From assembly GCA_024509875.1 (NCBI GenBank), contig JAMPIV010017574.1, forward strand, positions 1 to 64,000: 64,000 nt of DNA. Reading direction: 5' to 3'. The DNA is from Oreohelix idahoensis (Eukaryota; Mollusca; Gastropoda; Stylommatophora; Oreohelicidae). This document shows positions 46,676 to 58,671 of the stretch, piece by piece; position 1 is the first letter of the stretch, and every line of letters begins with the position of its first letter. The position numbers were made by a program, and so were the translations under genes. Under the pieces are notes generated by a model. That model was not told the DNA's origin. It made no database searches and saw nothing but the letters and a program-made list of their open reading frames with translations.

Positions 46676-46852
46676 TGTTTAGCAACCAACTCAATACTCA
46701 CGCACCAAATATATGCATTTCCGTGCGCAACGAATTTAAACATTATTAATTGCATATACATTCTTATTACTTACGCTGATGCGTACCCTCTTAACAGAAG
46801 TTGAACTTGTTTCAACTTCAATACTGTTAAGTCCCACAAAAAGGACGTAACA
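46676..46852 (-). repeat. LTR-like repeat, copy 1
   Basis: Diverged match to 49798-49968. On the minus strand it starts TGTTACGTCCTTTTTG and later has a TGATGCGTACCCTCTTAACA counterpart. Probably a solo or truncated LTR of the E5 family. Confidence 0.6.
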
Positions 46853-47229
46853 CTTAGGCTTACGTAAGATACCCTCATTGTGACAAGGAAATACATGATT
46901 GGATTGCTGTTGATTAGATTCAGATATGCGATGACCCAGGCAAATGCCGAGATGCCGATAACCAGAAGACATCCCCTGCATGGCAGCATATCTCACATCA
47001 ATTGAGCAAGAATAAGGAAATGGATGACATGGGCAGAAACTACGAATGGTCATGTGACCACAGGTGACAATATATTAAAAGGGGGAAGAGTGGAGTAAGT
47101 GTCATGGCAGGGAGTCCAAAGTGTAGGCAATTAGAAAGCAGGCCTGGAACTTAATCAGCAGATAAATTATCATGGCTGGTATTATGATACCATTGTGTAC
47201 ACTGGCGAGTCTGTACTTTTTTGCGTTGC

Positions 47230-48965
47230 CTCCGTCCTCAAGTTCCTTCTGAATCGTCAGTGTCTTCTATTCAGACTTCTACTCTAACTAAAGTTATTTG
47301 CTTTGTTCCAGATCTACAGCTATCTCTTGATGCATTGTCTGTCCTGAGTACAAGTCTTAAGTTTGTTCCTCTTCGTTCGAAATTTGATAAATATTCTCTG
47401 CTTCAATGCGTCTACCGCTCCATCGCCTCAAGCGTCTCAAATTTTACCACAGAAATGGTAATGATTCCAGCAAGGTTTCCTGTGCTGATGGTGATATCTT
47501 TCGTCATTTCGATAAACCTAAACAGGACTCCGGCTCCAGGTGCTTCTGCTGCGCGTGATTTATATATTACCAATAATTTACATGACATTAATCAACTTTC
47601 TCTACCCCGTCTTCGTAGATCTCACCTGCCTGCTTCTGAATGGCGAGCACTGTCACTCCTTAAAAAACGTGATGACATTATCATCAAACCTGCTGACAAA
47701 GGTGGTGCAGTAGTCATCATCATAACCCTCCACTCCCAAAGGAGCATAGGCCTTCAACAAACACATGCCAAGTCCTCCTGTCACGTGCCATCATCTCAAG
47801 TTCTTTCCATGTTCTCCTCATCATTTTCACCTCTGTTTCCAACTCTCTTCTCCATGTACTTCTTGGTCTTCCTCTGCCTCTCTTGCCCTGGGGGTTCCAG
47901 AACAAGGACTGCCTTGTAATGCTATCAACAGGTTTCCTCAGTGTGTGTCCTATCCATCGCCATCGTCTTCTTCTCATTTCTTGTTCCACTGGCACTTGTC
48001 TAGTTCTTGTCATCAGTTCCACGTTGGTAACCTTGTCATACCATTTTAATCCCTCTATTCTACGCAAGCACCCATTTATGAAAGTCTGTAGCTTTTTGGT
48101 TGTTGTCTTTGTTGTTCTCCATGTCTCTGAGCCATACAATAGGACTGACTTCACATTTGAGTTGAAGATTCTTATTTTCGTGTTGGATCCTATTTCTCTT
48201 AACCTCCATATATTTCCCAATGCAATGAAAGCTCCTCTTGCCTTTTGTATTCTTATTTTGATATCGGGTGCAGTAGTAGTTTGGCGTAAAGACTTGTATA
48301 TTCAAGAAGGAGTTTCACAGCTCGGCAACTCCACCTTCTACTCACCTTGTTCTGAGGATTCCACAATCCGCAATAATCTTACTGTTTATAAGACTATTCG
48401 TGATCTCGTCCATGATGATCTTCTTTCTTCTTGTGCTTTGTGTCTCCATATTTTAACAGTAGTCTAAGTAAACCTTCCTTTTACATGCTTCCCAAGGAGC
48501 ATAAAATTGACAATCCTGGTCGACCCATTGCTTCAGCCTGCTCTTGTCCCATTGAAATTGTCTCTGAATTTGTTGATAGTATTTTGCAACCCTTAGAGGT
48601 ATGGTATACTTACCTTCTTAGTTCAAGGACACTACTCATGCTATTACTACATTTGATTCGATCAGATTCACGCGTGACCATACTTACCGTCTTTTCTTTC
48701 TTGATGCTTGTTTGCTTCATATTCTATTCCACATTCTGGTGGTCTTAAAGCACTACAATTTTTTTCTCGACCGACGTGCTGATCTTACCATTAGAACAGG
48801 TCCTCTTCTTCGCACTTGCGAAATTGTTTCTTACTCTCAACTCTTTTGAATTTAAGGGTCAATTCTTTAAACAAGTCAGTGGCGTGGCCATGGGCACTAA
48901 AATGGGCCCTAGTTATATTTGCCTTTTTATGGGCCACTTTGAATATTTGGTCTTTCTGTGGTAGG
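47230..48965 (+). pseudogene. Penelope-like element reverse transcriptase, interrupted
   Basis: The + strand encodes hallmark Penelope-like motifs in order: SKFDKYSLLQCV, KKRDDIIIKPADKGGAVV (to 47714), VVWRKDLYIQEGVSQL (from 48278), FYMLPKEHKIDNPGRPIASA (about 48480) and GVAMGTKMGPSYICLFMG (about 48873). The DD-containing catalytic box and the GIY-YIG endonuclease expected after it are not recognisable, so the 3' part is lost or decayed. A LINE fragment interrupts it at 47715-48266, and further frameshifts lie near 48465-48480 and 48600-48780. Penelope-like RTs are related to telomerase RT. Confidence 0.85.
47715..48266 (-). mobile_element. 5'-truncated RTE-like LINE nested in the Penelope-like element
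   Basis: A 552-bp insert flanked by the 11-bp target duplication GGTGCAGTAGT (47704-47714 and 48267-48277). Minus-strand frame 48220-47720 encodes the LINE Pol C-terminus: VKSVLLYGSETWRTTK, RRRWRWIGHTLRKP, WNPQGKRGRGRPRSTWRREL. It ends in ATG repeats (CATCATCAT on +), as RTE 3' ends often do. Removing insert and one duplication would reconnect the host frame. Confidence 0.92.
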
Positions 48966-49091
48966 CTTTTCGTTCACACTGGCCTACCAATATGTAGTAG
49001 CTGTTTTATTTGTGGTAGATGGGCTTGGCTACTACTTCATACTGATAACGCGAATGTTCATGTCTATTTAATGGCGATAAGGCAACAGTAA

Positions 49092-49295
49092 TGCGAACAG
49101 GGGCACATCAACCAAGCCAGTGCCCAAATGAAGTACGCTGAAACTCTAGGTAAAATTCACACGGTTTATTTTGACAATGACGATGGACGTATGACAAAAC
49201 AGGCAGAGGACACACTCTCTGACATTGAAGGTCTGCATTTAAATGATCATGGCGAAAAGGTCAACATATACATTATCATCTTCCAAATTGGATAG
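49092..49295 (+). other. Unidentified open segment
   Basis: A 67-codon open frame without ATG encodes ASAQMKYAETLGKIHT, then VYFDNDDGRMTKQAEDTLSD. It reads like real protein but matches no family I know. It lies past the last Penelope-like motif and is not a recognised part of it. Confidence 0.2.
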
Positions 49296-49797
49296 TCTCA
49301 ATAAATATTCTTTACGATCATTCGTGCTCCTCATATTTTTATGTATACAATCAATACTGGTGATCCATAAAATAGCGCATCTTTATCGATAACCTGAATG
49401 ACCTCAAGGACTTGCCGTAAACCAGATGACGGCGAACATATACTTTACATAATTAGTTACGTTCATAAGTCACTTCTTCAAACACAATGTCATTGACAAT
49501 AAAAGCTGGATCCAATAATTCAAATTTCTCTTTGATCCATTATATCGTACCCCAGTGATGGGTTAACAATTCCCCATTGAATATTCTGATTAGATTCAAA
49601 CTGGTGGAACGACAAAACATCCGTATTATTATACGACAAACTTACTGTAGAATCCTTACGGCAATGGCTTCCATCTGGAAGGCCATATAACAAGGAATAC
49701 ACATAAGTAATATGCCCAAAATATGGGACTCTAACAATACAGACTACCGTCTGACTTCTTTCACAGCCATCATTCCTCTGAGGTCACCGCGTCATCC

Positions 49798-49968
49798 AGT
49801 GTTTAGCAACAAAACGCGAAAATCCCTCGCACCAATATGTGCGCTACCGTGCGCGATGAATGAAATTACAAATATATTCTTACCACATTTATTGATGCGT
49901 ACCCTCTTAACAGAAGTAAGACTTGTGTCAACTAATATACTGTTAAGGCACCCAAAAAGGACGCAACA
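49798..49968 (-). repeat. E5 3' LTR start (copy 2 of LTR-like repeat)
   Basis: The minus strand starts TGTTGCGTCCTTTTTGGG right after a purine-rich GCGGGGGTGTGAGGTAAAC. E2 has the same GTAAAC|TGTTGCG junction at 7666. Homologous to 46676-46852. The outer end is not defined. Confidence 0.6.
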
Positions 49969-49984
49969 GTTTACCTCACACCCC

Positions 49985-50851
49985 CGCGAAAAAAAAAAAA
50001 ATTTTTCTTTTCTTTTACTTGAACAAACGCGGAGAGGTCGATCAAATTATCGCCTACACATAATATCAATCAAAATATACTAAACAAAATACTGCTTGTG
50101 AAAGAATAAATATGAAATTGAACTCAACTGAAATAAACAAAATGCAACGTAAGGAAATGTACAACCACTATTAACCAACATAAGGTAAATGTGGCAACAC
50201 TAGATAACATAAAGGAATAAGGACGATGAAACACAAATAAAATGTTAACAGAAAGAAAAAATGTCAATAAATGAATTCAAATAAATGGAATATGAATGCA
50301 TCAAAACAATGAGTCATAAATGAAAAAGAATGCAAATAAACTACGCGAAGTAATCAACACACTTATCAATACTAAATAAGTATGAGTGCTGATATACTAC
50401 ATATGATATGAGTGAAAATCAATAGCGCTATGAACTAGATACAATCTACTTGCTATAAGTATATTAAATATTAAACACAATTAAATTAGATTAATTAATA
50501 GTCAAAGTATAGCGTTCATAGCCGTAAAATGTTATTAATCACACTTGAGTTCACCATTAAATAATTTCACGAAGTTGAAATATCACACTAGAAGAATGTC
50601 ACGATGCTACGTTTGAATTAAAACGTTATTAATGTTAAATGTTATATGCACACTATAGTCCGTTATTTATAAGTTCATGTTATTGCAACGTCAAACTGAA
50701 CACGTTAAATTAAGGAAATGTCAATGTAGACACAACTAGCATAAAAAGTTAATAATAATCATGTAGCTGAACGACGTAAGGTTCCTTGAGTAGTGAGACA
50801 TAATTAAGGAACTGTTCGTGCAGAGGCATCACTCTTCGTAGGGCGTAGAAT
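49985..50851 (-). other. E5 3' untranslated region
   Basis: AT-rich sequence between RNase H and the LTR. It is similar in places to 58680-59580 downstream of E4 (for example AATATGAAATT..CAACT near 50110 and 58792), which shows that E4 and E5 are relatives. Confidence 0.6.
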
Positions 50852-51406
50852 CTAGTTTTGCTCATAAGGACACCGCGAAAGGATGTCTGCTAAAACATTG
50901 TCCGACCCCGGTATCGCTCGTATTGTAAAACTGTAAGGATGCAGAGCGATCGCGCATCTAGTTGATCTCGACGACTTCACATCTCTGTTGTTGAGAGTGG
51001 TAAGAGCTTTCTGATCGGTCTCAACTATGAACGACGCACCCAATAGGAATCTCTGCAGCTTGGTTATTGACCAAACCAAGGCCAAAAGTTCTTTATCCAG
51101 GACTGAATAATAAATTTCTGTAGGTGTCAGTTTTCTGGATACGTACATGACAGGATGTAATGTACCTTCGTACTCCTGGAGTAATGCCAACATTTGACGC
51201 ATCGCTTCTAAGGATGAAAGGTAGGTCCGCATTAGGTAACCGTAAGACAGGTGCATTAGAAAAGTATGATTTAATGATGTCTAACGTGACTTGATGTTCT
51301 TGCGACCACCGAATCATGTTAGCTGCGCCCTTCTTTAACAACGTAGAGAAAGGTGCAGTGATGGTAGATAAATGAGGAATGAATCTCTCATAGAATTGTA
51401 TTAGAC
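50852..51406 (-). pseudogene. E5 RNase H fragment of a Gmr1-like element
   Basis: Two overlapping frames encode IRWSQEHQVTLDIIKSYF, ILRSDASNVG, then YVSRKLTPTE, DKELLALVW, VETDQKALTTL and SDNVLADILSRCP. A small deletion or shift near 51190-51200 separates the halves. All catalytic acids are present. Homology to E2 stops exactly at 51406, where an LTR-like TGTTACGG begins. E5 was therefore probably split by the insertion of E3. Confidence 0.85.
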
Positions 51407-53488
51407 TGTTACGGTAGTTTTATTGATATCGTCTGCAAGAATTGGCAGTGCGCATTTTTAGGGTCAATAGAATTAATATAAATTGATTTTTATACTTCAC
51501 GGATTAATGAACGCGAAATACACAGGTCAAATTATGACGTGTTAGCGTCGATATGGTCACGCTTCGTGACTTAGTTACTGGACCCTTGTTACGTTGTCCG
51601 TCAAGCCGTGAAGTCGTGTTTTTACCTTCTTCCAAGGTTGATAAGCTTTGTTAATAGCCATAATTATGTAAGTGATACCAGGACTCAGGGTCAGTCCAGA
51701 TAATATTACATATAAGTGAATTCATAAAGGTTTATGATTAATCTGCGTTAAGGAAGGATCTTTCATAAATAGTTTGATTATTTTCGTCAAGACATCATGC
51801 GCTCACTTCTGGCTGTCTGGATCCCAGCAGCGCATGTACATAGCCATGATGGTCTGTCGATATGATTTCAATATGACACGGACGGATATGAATATCTATG
51901 CAAGTAAATTCTAATTAACTGTATGTAAATATTGTACCTGTATGACTGTCTTCGTGTATGAACTGTGAATAAACCATGGACTCTAACTTGAAGACTTATC
52001 TACGTCGATACGTTGCGGATGTGTGGCTGCATTGACAATGTTGATTAATATTTACCTTGAAGAACTCGTCCAATGAGAAGACTTATAATATCATAATAAG
52101 CTCCGAAAGGAACGAATGTCTTCTTGGACAGCCAACACATAATGAGTCCATATAACGGTGACCCTCATTGAAGATTATAACCGAACGAAGCACGCATTCG
52201 CGATTGAACAAATACTGAACCAGCTCAGCCTTATCAGCCCCTTATTACCATCCTTATCAGCTGGTGGCCAGATGTGTCGTGGATAATTATCAAAGAATAA
52301 CGAGTTCAGAACAAAATAATTCCCTTCGAGCGAAAATGGACACTTTTTGCATCTACACCTATGACGTCAGACGGATTTAGCAACAGTACAAACTCTTCAA
52401 TAGCGATGGTAGCCAAGGTTCAATGTCGTTGAAGAAAATAATGTCTAAAAACGCTCAATCAATCATATAACTAGAGTCAACCATCACCATCATGAAATAT
52501 GAGCTCTTTATACTGTCGGCGAAACAGGCACTGCACACATTTATCGAGACAAAAAGCTAAGTAATTGTAATTCGACTTACGCTGTCATGTCCAATTTTTT
52601 TGCTATTTCGCCGGCATGTTTTTTGCAAATCAGTGTTGACTGTTGTTTGTGTATATCTATTATGTTGTATTTTATGTGTTAGCGGGTTTGGTTGGCGAGG
52701 GAACTGAAACCTCTGAATGTCGCGGAAAGCTGACCCCAGAGATTTCAGTCGGTCTTAGGGTTATTGAAATTTTGCAATCTGTACGGGAGCCCCCTAACAA
52801 ATTAACCAGGGACTTGTTCTGCTCGACATTGCAAGATTTCGATACTAAGTGTTTTAGCTGTGCAGTTTCTGTGAATAACTGGTGTATTTTATTGTATTCA
52901 GTTTCATTTTATTCAGTTCTGTATAATGTTCGTAATCTATCTCGTCAATTCTAATCTTTTCTATCACTTATTTCATAGATTTTGTATAACCGTCATGAGT
53001 CCATTGTGACGTCACTGATTTTTGAGTACAAGTTTCATCTTGATTTAGTTAAATCCTTGACCATCGTATTGTACTTACGAGGTGCCTTAGTTTATAGATT
53101 CATTTTCTGTCTGAGATTGTGAGTTGTGATGTGCTAATGTTCTGTACATTTTAGTTTATTATTTGTCTTAGTTATTCATTTCATATATTAATGCTATAAT
53201 AATGTTAGAAATTTCTTATTAATAGAATAATACAATAATTTGATTAAATTTTTACTAAATCAAATGATGACTTAGGTGATGTCATCATATTGCAGTAGTG
53301 GTCCAATTCATTATTGATGCACATTATACGTGATGCCTAAGGCATAAAGTCATAACTTTATACTCACAATAAAAATTTTGAATTAAGATAAGTTTATTAA
53401 ATAACTGTTTGGTATTCACACCATGCATAGGATTTGAATTAGGAAACTATATGTGATATAGTACAAAGTACACGGACAAAATACTACA
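51407..53488 (+). repeat. E3 5' LTR (inferred)
   Basis: It begins TGTTACGGTAG exactly where E5 homology stops and ends ATACTACA one base before a TGGTGACTTAGC primer-site candidate at 53490. Two perfect TGACGTCA palindromes (52362-52369 and 53007-53014) are CRE-type promoter candidates. No second LTR copy is recognised in the window, so the limits rest on these junctions only. Confidence 0.55.
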
Positions 53489-53489
53489 T

Positions 53490-53501
53490 TGGTGACTTAG
53501 C
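53490..53501 (+). promoter_or_regulatory. E3 primer-binding-site candidate
   Basis: TGGTGACTTAGC follows the LTR end and parallels E2's TGGTGAGCCAGC. The primer tRNA is unknown. Confidence 0.5.
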
Positions 53502-53811
53502 ACATATAATTGCTTGATTAACATAGTTATAGAGGGACAATACTCATATTTATTGTAGGATAATATTATATGCATGATTTAAATTCAGCATCTTAAATAA
53601 ATAAATAGCTTATCTATTTATGATATATATTAGTAAATACATATAATATTGTTACAAAATATTATATAGTTGTGGAACTTACAAATAACAATACAAAGAT
53701 ATCATAATTATTTATGTTGAGTATTCATACATTGAGTAAGTACAAATAATTACATAAATTCTATTGGTGATTACTATAGATTAGTAATTACTTACAAAAT
53801 TAACGTCAAGA

Positions 53812-54947
53812 ATGCTTAGCTTTGATCATTTCATTAAAATTGGAAAGGAGTTTAACATGAAAGGACAAGAACTTCGTGAATATGCAGAAAAAGAACTTGC
53901 GAAATATGAAGCAAAAATGGAGGAACAGAGAGAAATTGCTAGACGAGAAAAGGAAGAACTTAAACGAGAAAAAGAAGAACTTAATCGAGAACAAGAAGAA
54001 CTTAGACAAGAAGAAGAGAATAAATTGAAACGAGAGGAAATTATAAGGCAACAAGAAATGGAATTGCAACGTCTTAAGTTGGACACTGCAAGATTTCAGG
54101 CACAAAGTGCTGCTGCAAGCCAGAATGAAAATGCTCAAACTGAATCTTCATCCAACCAAAACAAACCTTATTACAACTTTAAATTACCACCTTTCAAATT
54201 GAACCTCGACGACCTTTCATCGTACCTAGCATGTTTTGAACAGATATGCACAACAAATAACTTACCAAAACATACATGGGCTTTAAAACTTAGTGAATTA
54301 TTGGACGGGGAACCATTAAGTGCAGTTCATAATGTTGACCCAACAATAGCTGGTGACTATGACGCCATTAAGGCCTTATTATTACGTCATTTCCATTTCG
54401 ACGAAGAGGTTTGCATATTACGTTTTAAAAGTATTCTATCAGATTCTAATAAAGACTTTACAGGTTTTATTGCGAACATACGCAATACCTTTAACAGATG
54501 GGTGGAACTGGCAGGTGTCAACCAATCATACGACAAGTTAGTCGATTTGTTACTGAGGGATAAAGTGTTATCCTCTGTCAGCCGACCGTTCTTTGCCTAT
54601 TTGCAAGAACGAAAACCATCTACTATTGATGAATTAGAAAAAATGTCAATAAATTATTGCACTGCTCATCCGAATGCGAGCATTTCTAACTCGCTAATAA
54701 GGGAACCTCTACCTGTGGCCTCTAATATGTCATACCACAGTCATGACAAACCTAGAACACACAGCGTAGATAGAAGTCGCTTCAAAGGAAATTATAATGT
54801 TAATTTTCATAAGGGACATAATAATTTTAACAATAAGAGTGATTTTAATAGAGGAAGACCACAAAATAGAAATTATTCACCTCAGACGAGATACAATAAT
54901 GGTCAACATAACGCAAATCATAATCGATCATATAACTATCACACTAG
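53812..54947 (+). pseudogene. E3 Gag, 5' part
   Basis: Starts at ATG 53812. Residues about 15-90 are Glu/Lys/Arg heptads (coiled coil). Residues about 120-290 form the capsid-like part: FKLPPFKLNLDDLSSYLA, HFDEEVCILRFKSIL. The C-terminal part is Asn/Arg/His/Ser-rich without a zinc knuckle. Layout and motifs match E2 Gag (LLRDKVLSSV, YCTAHPNASISNS in E3; LLRDKVMSSV, YVTAHPHVTVSNS in E2). It is open up to the insertion that starts with a run of 21 T at 54948. Gag resumes at about 55355. Confidence 0.88.
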
Positions 54948-55340
54948 TTTTTTTTTTTTTTTTTTTTTCGTTCGCCCGCTAATACTCGAGGCGAAATCTC
55001 AGGTTATTATTTTTATGTCTAACCTGACATTGATTTTACGTGCATGTCGTAAAATTTCTTGTACTAAGGACAGGTGTATGGGCCATTGGGGCAAATACTC
55101 ATCCCGTAAAAATTTCGGAGGTAACAGTGGGCAGCTGATCACCTGCTCAGGCCAACCGCCAATCTGATTACGGACACAATGATAGATTGTTTCCGCCAGG
55201 TCTCGTTTTTTTTGTCCAAAAATCCCGGTCGACGAAAAAAATGCCGACGCCACGGCGTTTGGAAACAGCGATAGATTGGTCAGCGGTTGTTGCCCTAAAA
55301 CCACTACGCAATAGCGCGTACTGGCCATCATACACTTTGT
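54948..55340 (-). mobile_element. Unidentified poly(A)-tailed insertion in E3 gag
   Basis: About 390 bp, GC-richer than gag. On the minus strand a 110-codon ORF (55331-54999) encodes YCVVVLGQQPLTNLSLFPNA and, later, GWPEQVISCPLLPPKFLRDE, ending in TGA. About 20 bases later comes GGGCGAACGA and then A21 at 54968-54948. That tail matches the retroposon tail motif at 1974-2010 and 22091-22110, so retroposition by a LINE is likely. The protein is not recognised; it could be LINE-derived, a host retrocopy or bacterial-like. No clear target duplication was found. Confidence 0.55.
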
Positions 55341-55344
55341 CGGT

Positions 55345-55640
55345 TGATGTTGGCTAAGGATGGAAGAAGAATAACAATAATCATAGCTCGAGACATCGAG
55401 ATAACAGTTACTACAGGGGACAACGGGATAATTCTAATGATCATTCTCGTCATCAATCTCAGTCTCGTAGATCGTCTCATCATCATCATCATGCAGGGAC
55501 AGCAATTACTACTAATACAACCCCAGAGGTCCCACAAAACGATAAAGTAATACAGTCTTCTTCTACATGTTATGCAATAAATTATAACGTGGCAAATAGT
55601 TGCCCAGAATGTAATCTTGTTTTTCAGAAATCAAACTAGA
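55345..55640 (+). pseudogene. E3 Gag, 3' part
   Basis: The frame after the insertion encodes KKNNNNHSSRHRDN and RRSSHHHHH, continuing the basic, low-complexity Gag tail, then a Cys-containing ANSCPECNLVFQKS before a TAG at about 55640. E2 has the parallel CPKCTTLFEP at its Gag-protease junction. Confidence 0.75.
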
Positions 55641-55645
55641 CAGTA

Positions 55646-57049
55646 TTGAACTGCGGACATATTCTACCAGAGGTAGGTCTTGCAGCCAACGATGGAACAG
55701 GCTCTCTTATATTTAACAGAGGGATAGTAAATGGATCTATCGTCTTTGTTTTGAGAGATTCCAGATCCACAACGATTGGAGTTCGACAGTCACTGATCCA
55801 TCCAAGTTGTGCAACAGGGGAATATGTCAGATGCATGACATTTGGTGGGACAATAGAATTTTATCCCACTGCTATAATACATGTTAACACACCTTTTTTC
55901 ACAGGTAATGTTAAAGTATGCATGTTAAAAAATCCTATTGCAGATCTGATGGTTGGTCGCATTCATGGCAGTAGAGATTGCACCCCAGAAGAAATTATCA
56001 AATGGGAGAAACACAATCTGTGCACTGGAATTGCAGTGACTACTAGAGCTCAGACTAAAATTGTAGAGAGTGTCGACACTAACAAGGCGGAACCAGACAA
56101 ACATGAAGATATTGAGGTTCATTCTCCTATTGACAGAGCTACGTTCGCAAGAAAACAGAAGGAAGACACATCTTTAAAAAAAAATTTTGCTCTGGTGAAT
56201 AAGTTTGATAATCTTACCTCGGATGGTAAAGACAAACATTGGTTTATTATCAAAAATGATATATTAATTAGATGTTTGATGGACACTTCTCAGGTAAAAC
56301 AACAAGTCATGGTACCTTCTGCATTTAGACGATATATTCTTCAACATGCACATGATTCCAAGTGCGCAGGTCACATGGGATATACTAGAACACGTTCTCC
56401 AGTATTATCGTCATTCTTTTGGCCAGGTGTTTCACGAGATATATCACAATATGTACGTTCTTGTACGATATGCCAGGAAGTTAAAGCACGCGGAGCTTTT
56501 TACACGGTTCCTATTCAGGCTTGTGATATTTCAGTGCGACCTTTTGACAAAATGGCCATAGATATCATTGGTCCACTGTTACCTTCGGCCAGAGGACATA
56601 GATTCGTCCTCACTTGCATTGATTTATGCACACGATGGCCTGAAGCAATACCACTGAAGACCACCACTAAAACAGATGTAGCTGATGCACTACATCTTAT
56701 TTTTTCTAGGTTAGGTTTCCCTAGAAAGTTATTGTCAGATCATGGATCTCAATTTATATCTGATACTATGACAGAGGTGATGAAGACATTGTACATAGAT
56801 AGGAACCTTAGTAGTATTTATCATCCAATGAGTAATGGTGCAGTAGAACGGCTTAACCGTACACTGAAACAACTATTACATAAGGTTACGGTTAAACATC
56901 CTCAGGACTGGGACAGAGCACTCCCAGCTATCCTGTTCGCATATCGAGAGGTGCCAAATGAACAGACTGGCTTCTCTCCATTTGAATTAGTATTCTGCGC
57001 TCCACCAAGAGGTCCTATGGGACTCATAAAAGATTTGACGCCGAGATGA
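55646..57049 (+). pseudogene. E3 protease and integrase
   Basis: One open frame of 467 codons. The protease part has SLIFNRGIVN, then VLRDSRSTTIGV, where the DSG triad reads DSR, so activity is doubtful. ADLMVGRIHG follows. Integrase has an intact finger (HAHDSKCAGHMG, CTICQE) and an intact DDE triad: MAIDIIGPLL (Asp), LLSDHGSQF (Asp), GAVERLNRTL (Glu). It is the best-preserved integrase in the window. The frame ends at 57049 and continues in the overlapping frame from 57046. RT should follow but does not. Confidence 0.9.
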
Positions 57050-57552
57050 CTCAGGATACCCAGTCATCCTACGAGTACTTAATTAATCTTCGTAAGAATA
57101 TCATTGAATCTTGCCAGTTGGCAACTGCTTCTTGTGAGGCTGCGAAAGCTAAAGCTCGTACCTTACAAAATAGAACTCGACGATTACGTCAACTATTTCC
57201 AGGCGATGAGGCTTATGTGTTACTTCCACATAATGACAATAAGTTACTTATATCATGGAATGGTCCTTTCAAGGTTATTGACAAGATTTCTGACATTGAC
57301 TACGTCTTAAGCATTAAGGGACACAGAAAAATATACCATATAAACATGCTCAAACAAATTCACACTCGTCCGGAACACTTGCAATCTATTTTCCAGGAAT
57401 TAGATTACACAGTAGTACCAAATTGTCATTATACTAATCTATCAGTGATTCAGGAAGAAGAATCCTCTTTTCCTGAGGTACAGATGCTGTTGGAGTCCCG
57501 TTTGTTGTTGTTTGAAAGTGTGAAAATAGGTTTGTTGAATCTGTCTACTTGA
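57046..57552 (+). pseudogene. E3 integrase C-terminal region; element truncated after it
   Basis: Continues integrase after a frameshift: SSYEYLINLRKNIIESC, GDEAYVLLPHNDNKLLISWN and GPFKVIDKIS (GPY/F-like module). It continues in step with E2 through LSVIQEEESSFPEV (about 57470). After that the similarity stops and the frame closes at 57552. The RT and RNase H expected next are absent in this orientation. Confidence 0.85.
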
Positions 57553-58671
57553 CATAACGCGAATGGATTCAATTTCTGAACAAAGTAGTAAAAAGTCAAC
57601 TTGAACTTCCAACCATGGGCATATCAACTAATGCCAAGAAGGTGTATAGTTCATTCAATTTATTTGACATCATACGGTTGACTAGACGAACATTTAATGT
57701 TGACGACGAATGGTTGACGTTCACTGGACAGCACACAACGTAGGTTTTCATATTTTAAATTACAGTTAATTCGTTCCTTAAGATAATCTCTTAGGTAACG
57801 TCAGACTAGTTATACAGTGTTCATAACATGGCATCCAATTAAACAAATGAGGCAGTTATATAAGATATGTCAATCTTCCACTGTCCTATGACCTTGGCAA
57901 TGACGGAGAACCTTGTCAGGTCTTTTATATCATATAATGTTCCGATACTACGTATCTCCTTTTAGTACTGGCCTCTTATTTTCAATCAATGAAGAATAAC
58001 AATAATATACTTTTCTGCCCACGACCTTCGTGGCATCATAGCTTAGATATAGCAAATACTTGAGTCACCTCTGCTTTGCGGGGTACGTATTCGTAACGGC
58101 CGAATACTGATTTATATCATAAAAATATATATCAAGCCAATCCTGGATGATCCTAACGTCGGAATCCGTCGGCTTTACAATTCATATAATAAGTTTCAAG
58201 TAAGACTCCATTTTGCACCAATACGTCATTGGTACAACTAGACGTCTACATGAGAACGAAATACATAGTTATCTAAAATCATACTTGCTTCTTTTCCCAA
58301 GAAATATCACTAGAATACTGTTGACCCGAGTCCTCATCTTGCTAACAGACGGACGGTCATACACAATAAAAATATACCCGCAACACGGGTTCGAACGCCA
58401 AGAATCAATGGACTGATTCTTGGGCACTAAACTTCTCAACCCCAGCTATGACGTAGACTGACTGTCTAGATACACGTGCGGTCTGCATAACCCCCTATAC
58501 GCCTTAGTGCACAACCGTGCGCTAATGAAATCAAACTCACCAATAAGACTTACTCTCATGTGAGTCGGTGCGCAAAGTTATTACAGAGGTAGGACAACAT
58601 ATTTAATAATATGATACTACCTTCATCTGTAAAGGAGTGTAGAGGTCTACGAAAAGGGCTCTACAGATTCC
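57553..58671. other. Unassigned region between E3 and E4
   Basis: No RT, RNase H or recognisable LTR pair. The part from 58671 downward should be the 3' LTR of E4 on the minus strand, beginning TGTAGAGCCCTTTTCG. The remainder is unassigned. Confidence 0.4.

Noticed and set aside
47765..48467. ORFs on the + strand over the LINE insert
   Set aside because: They are mostly shadows of the minus-strand LINE frame. Only the part after 48278 belongs to the Penelope-like frame.
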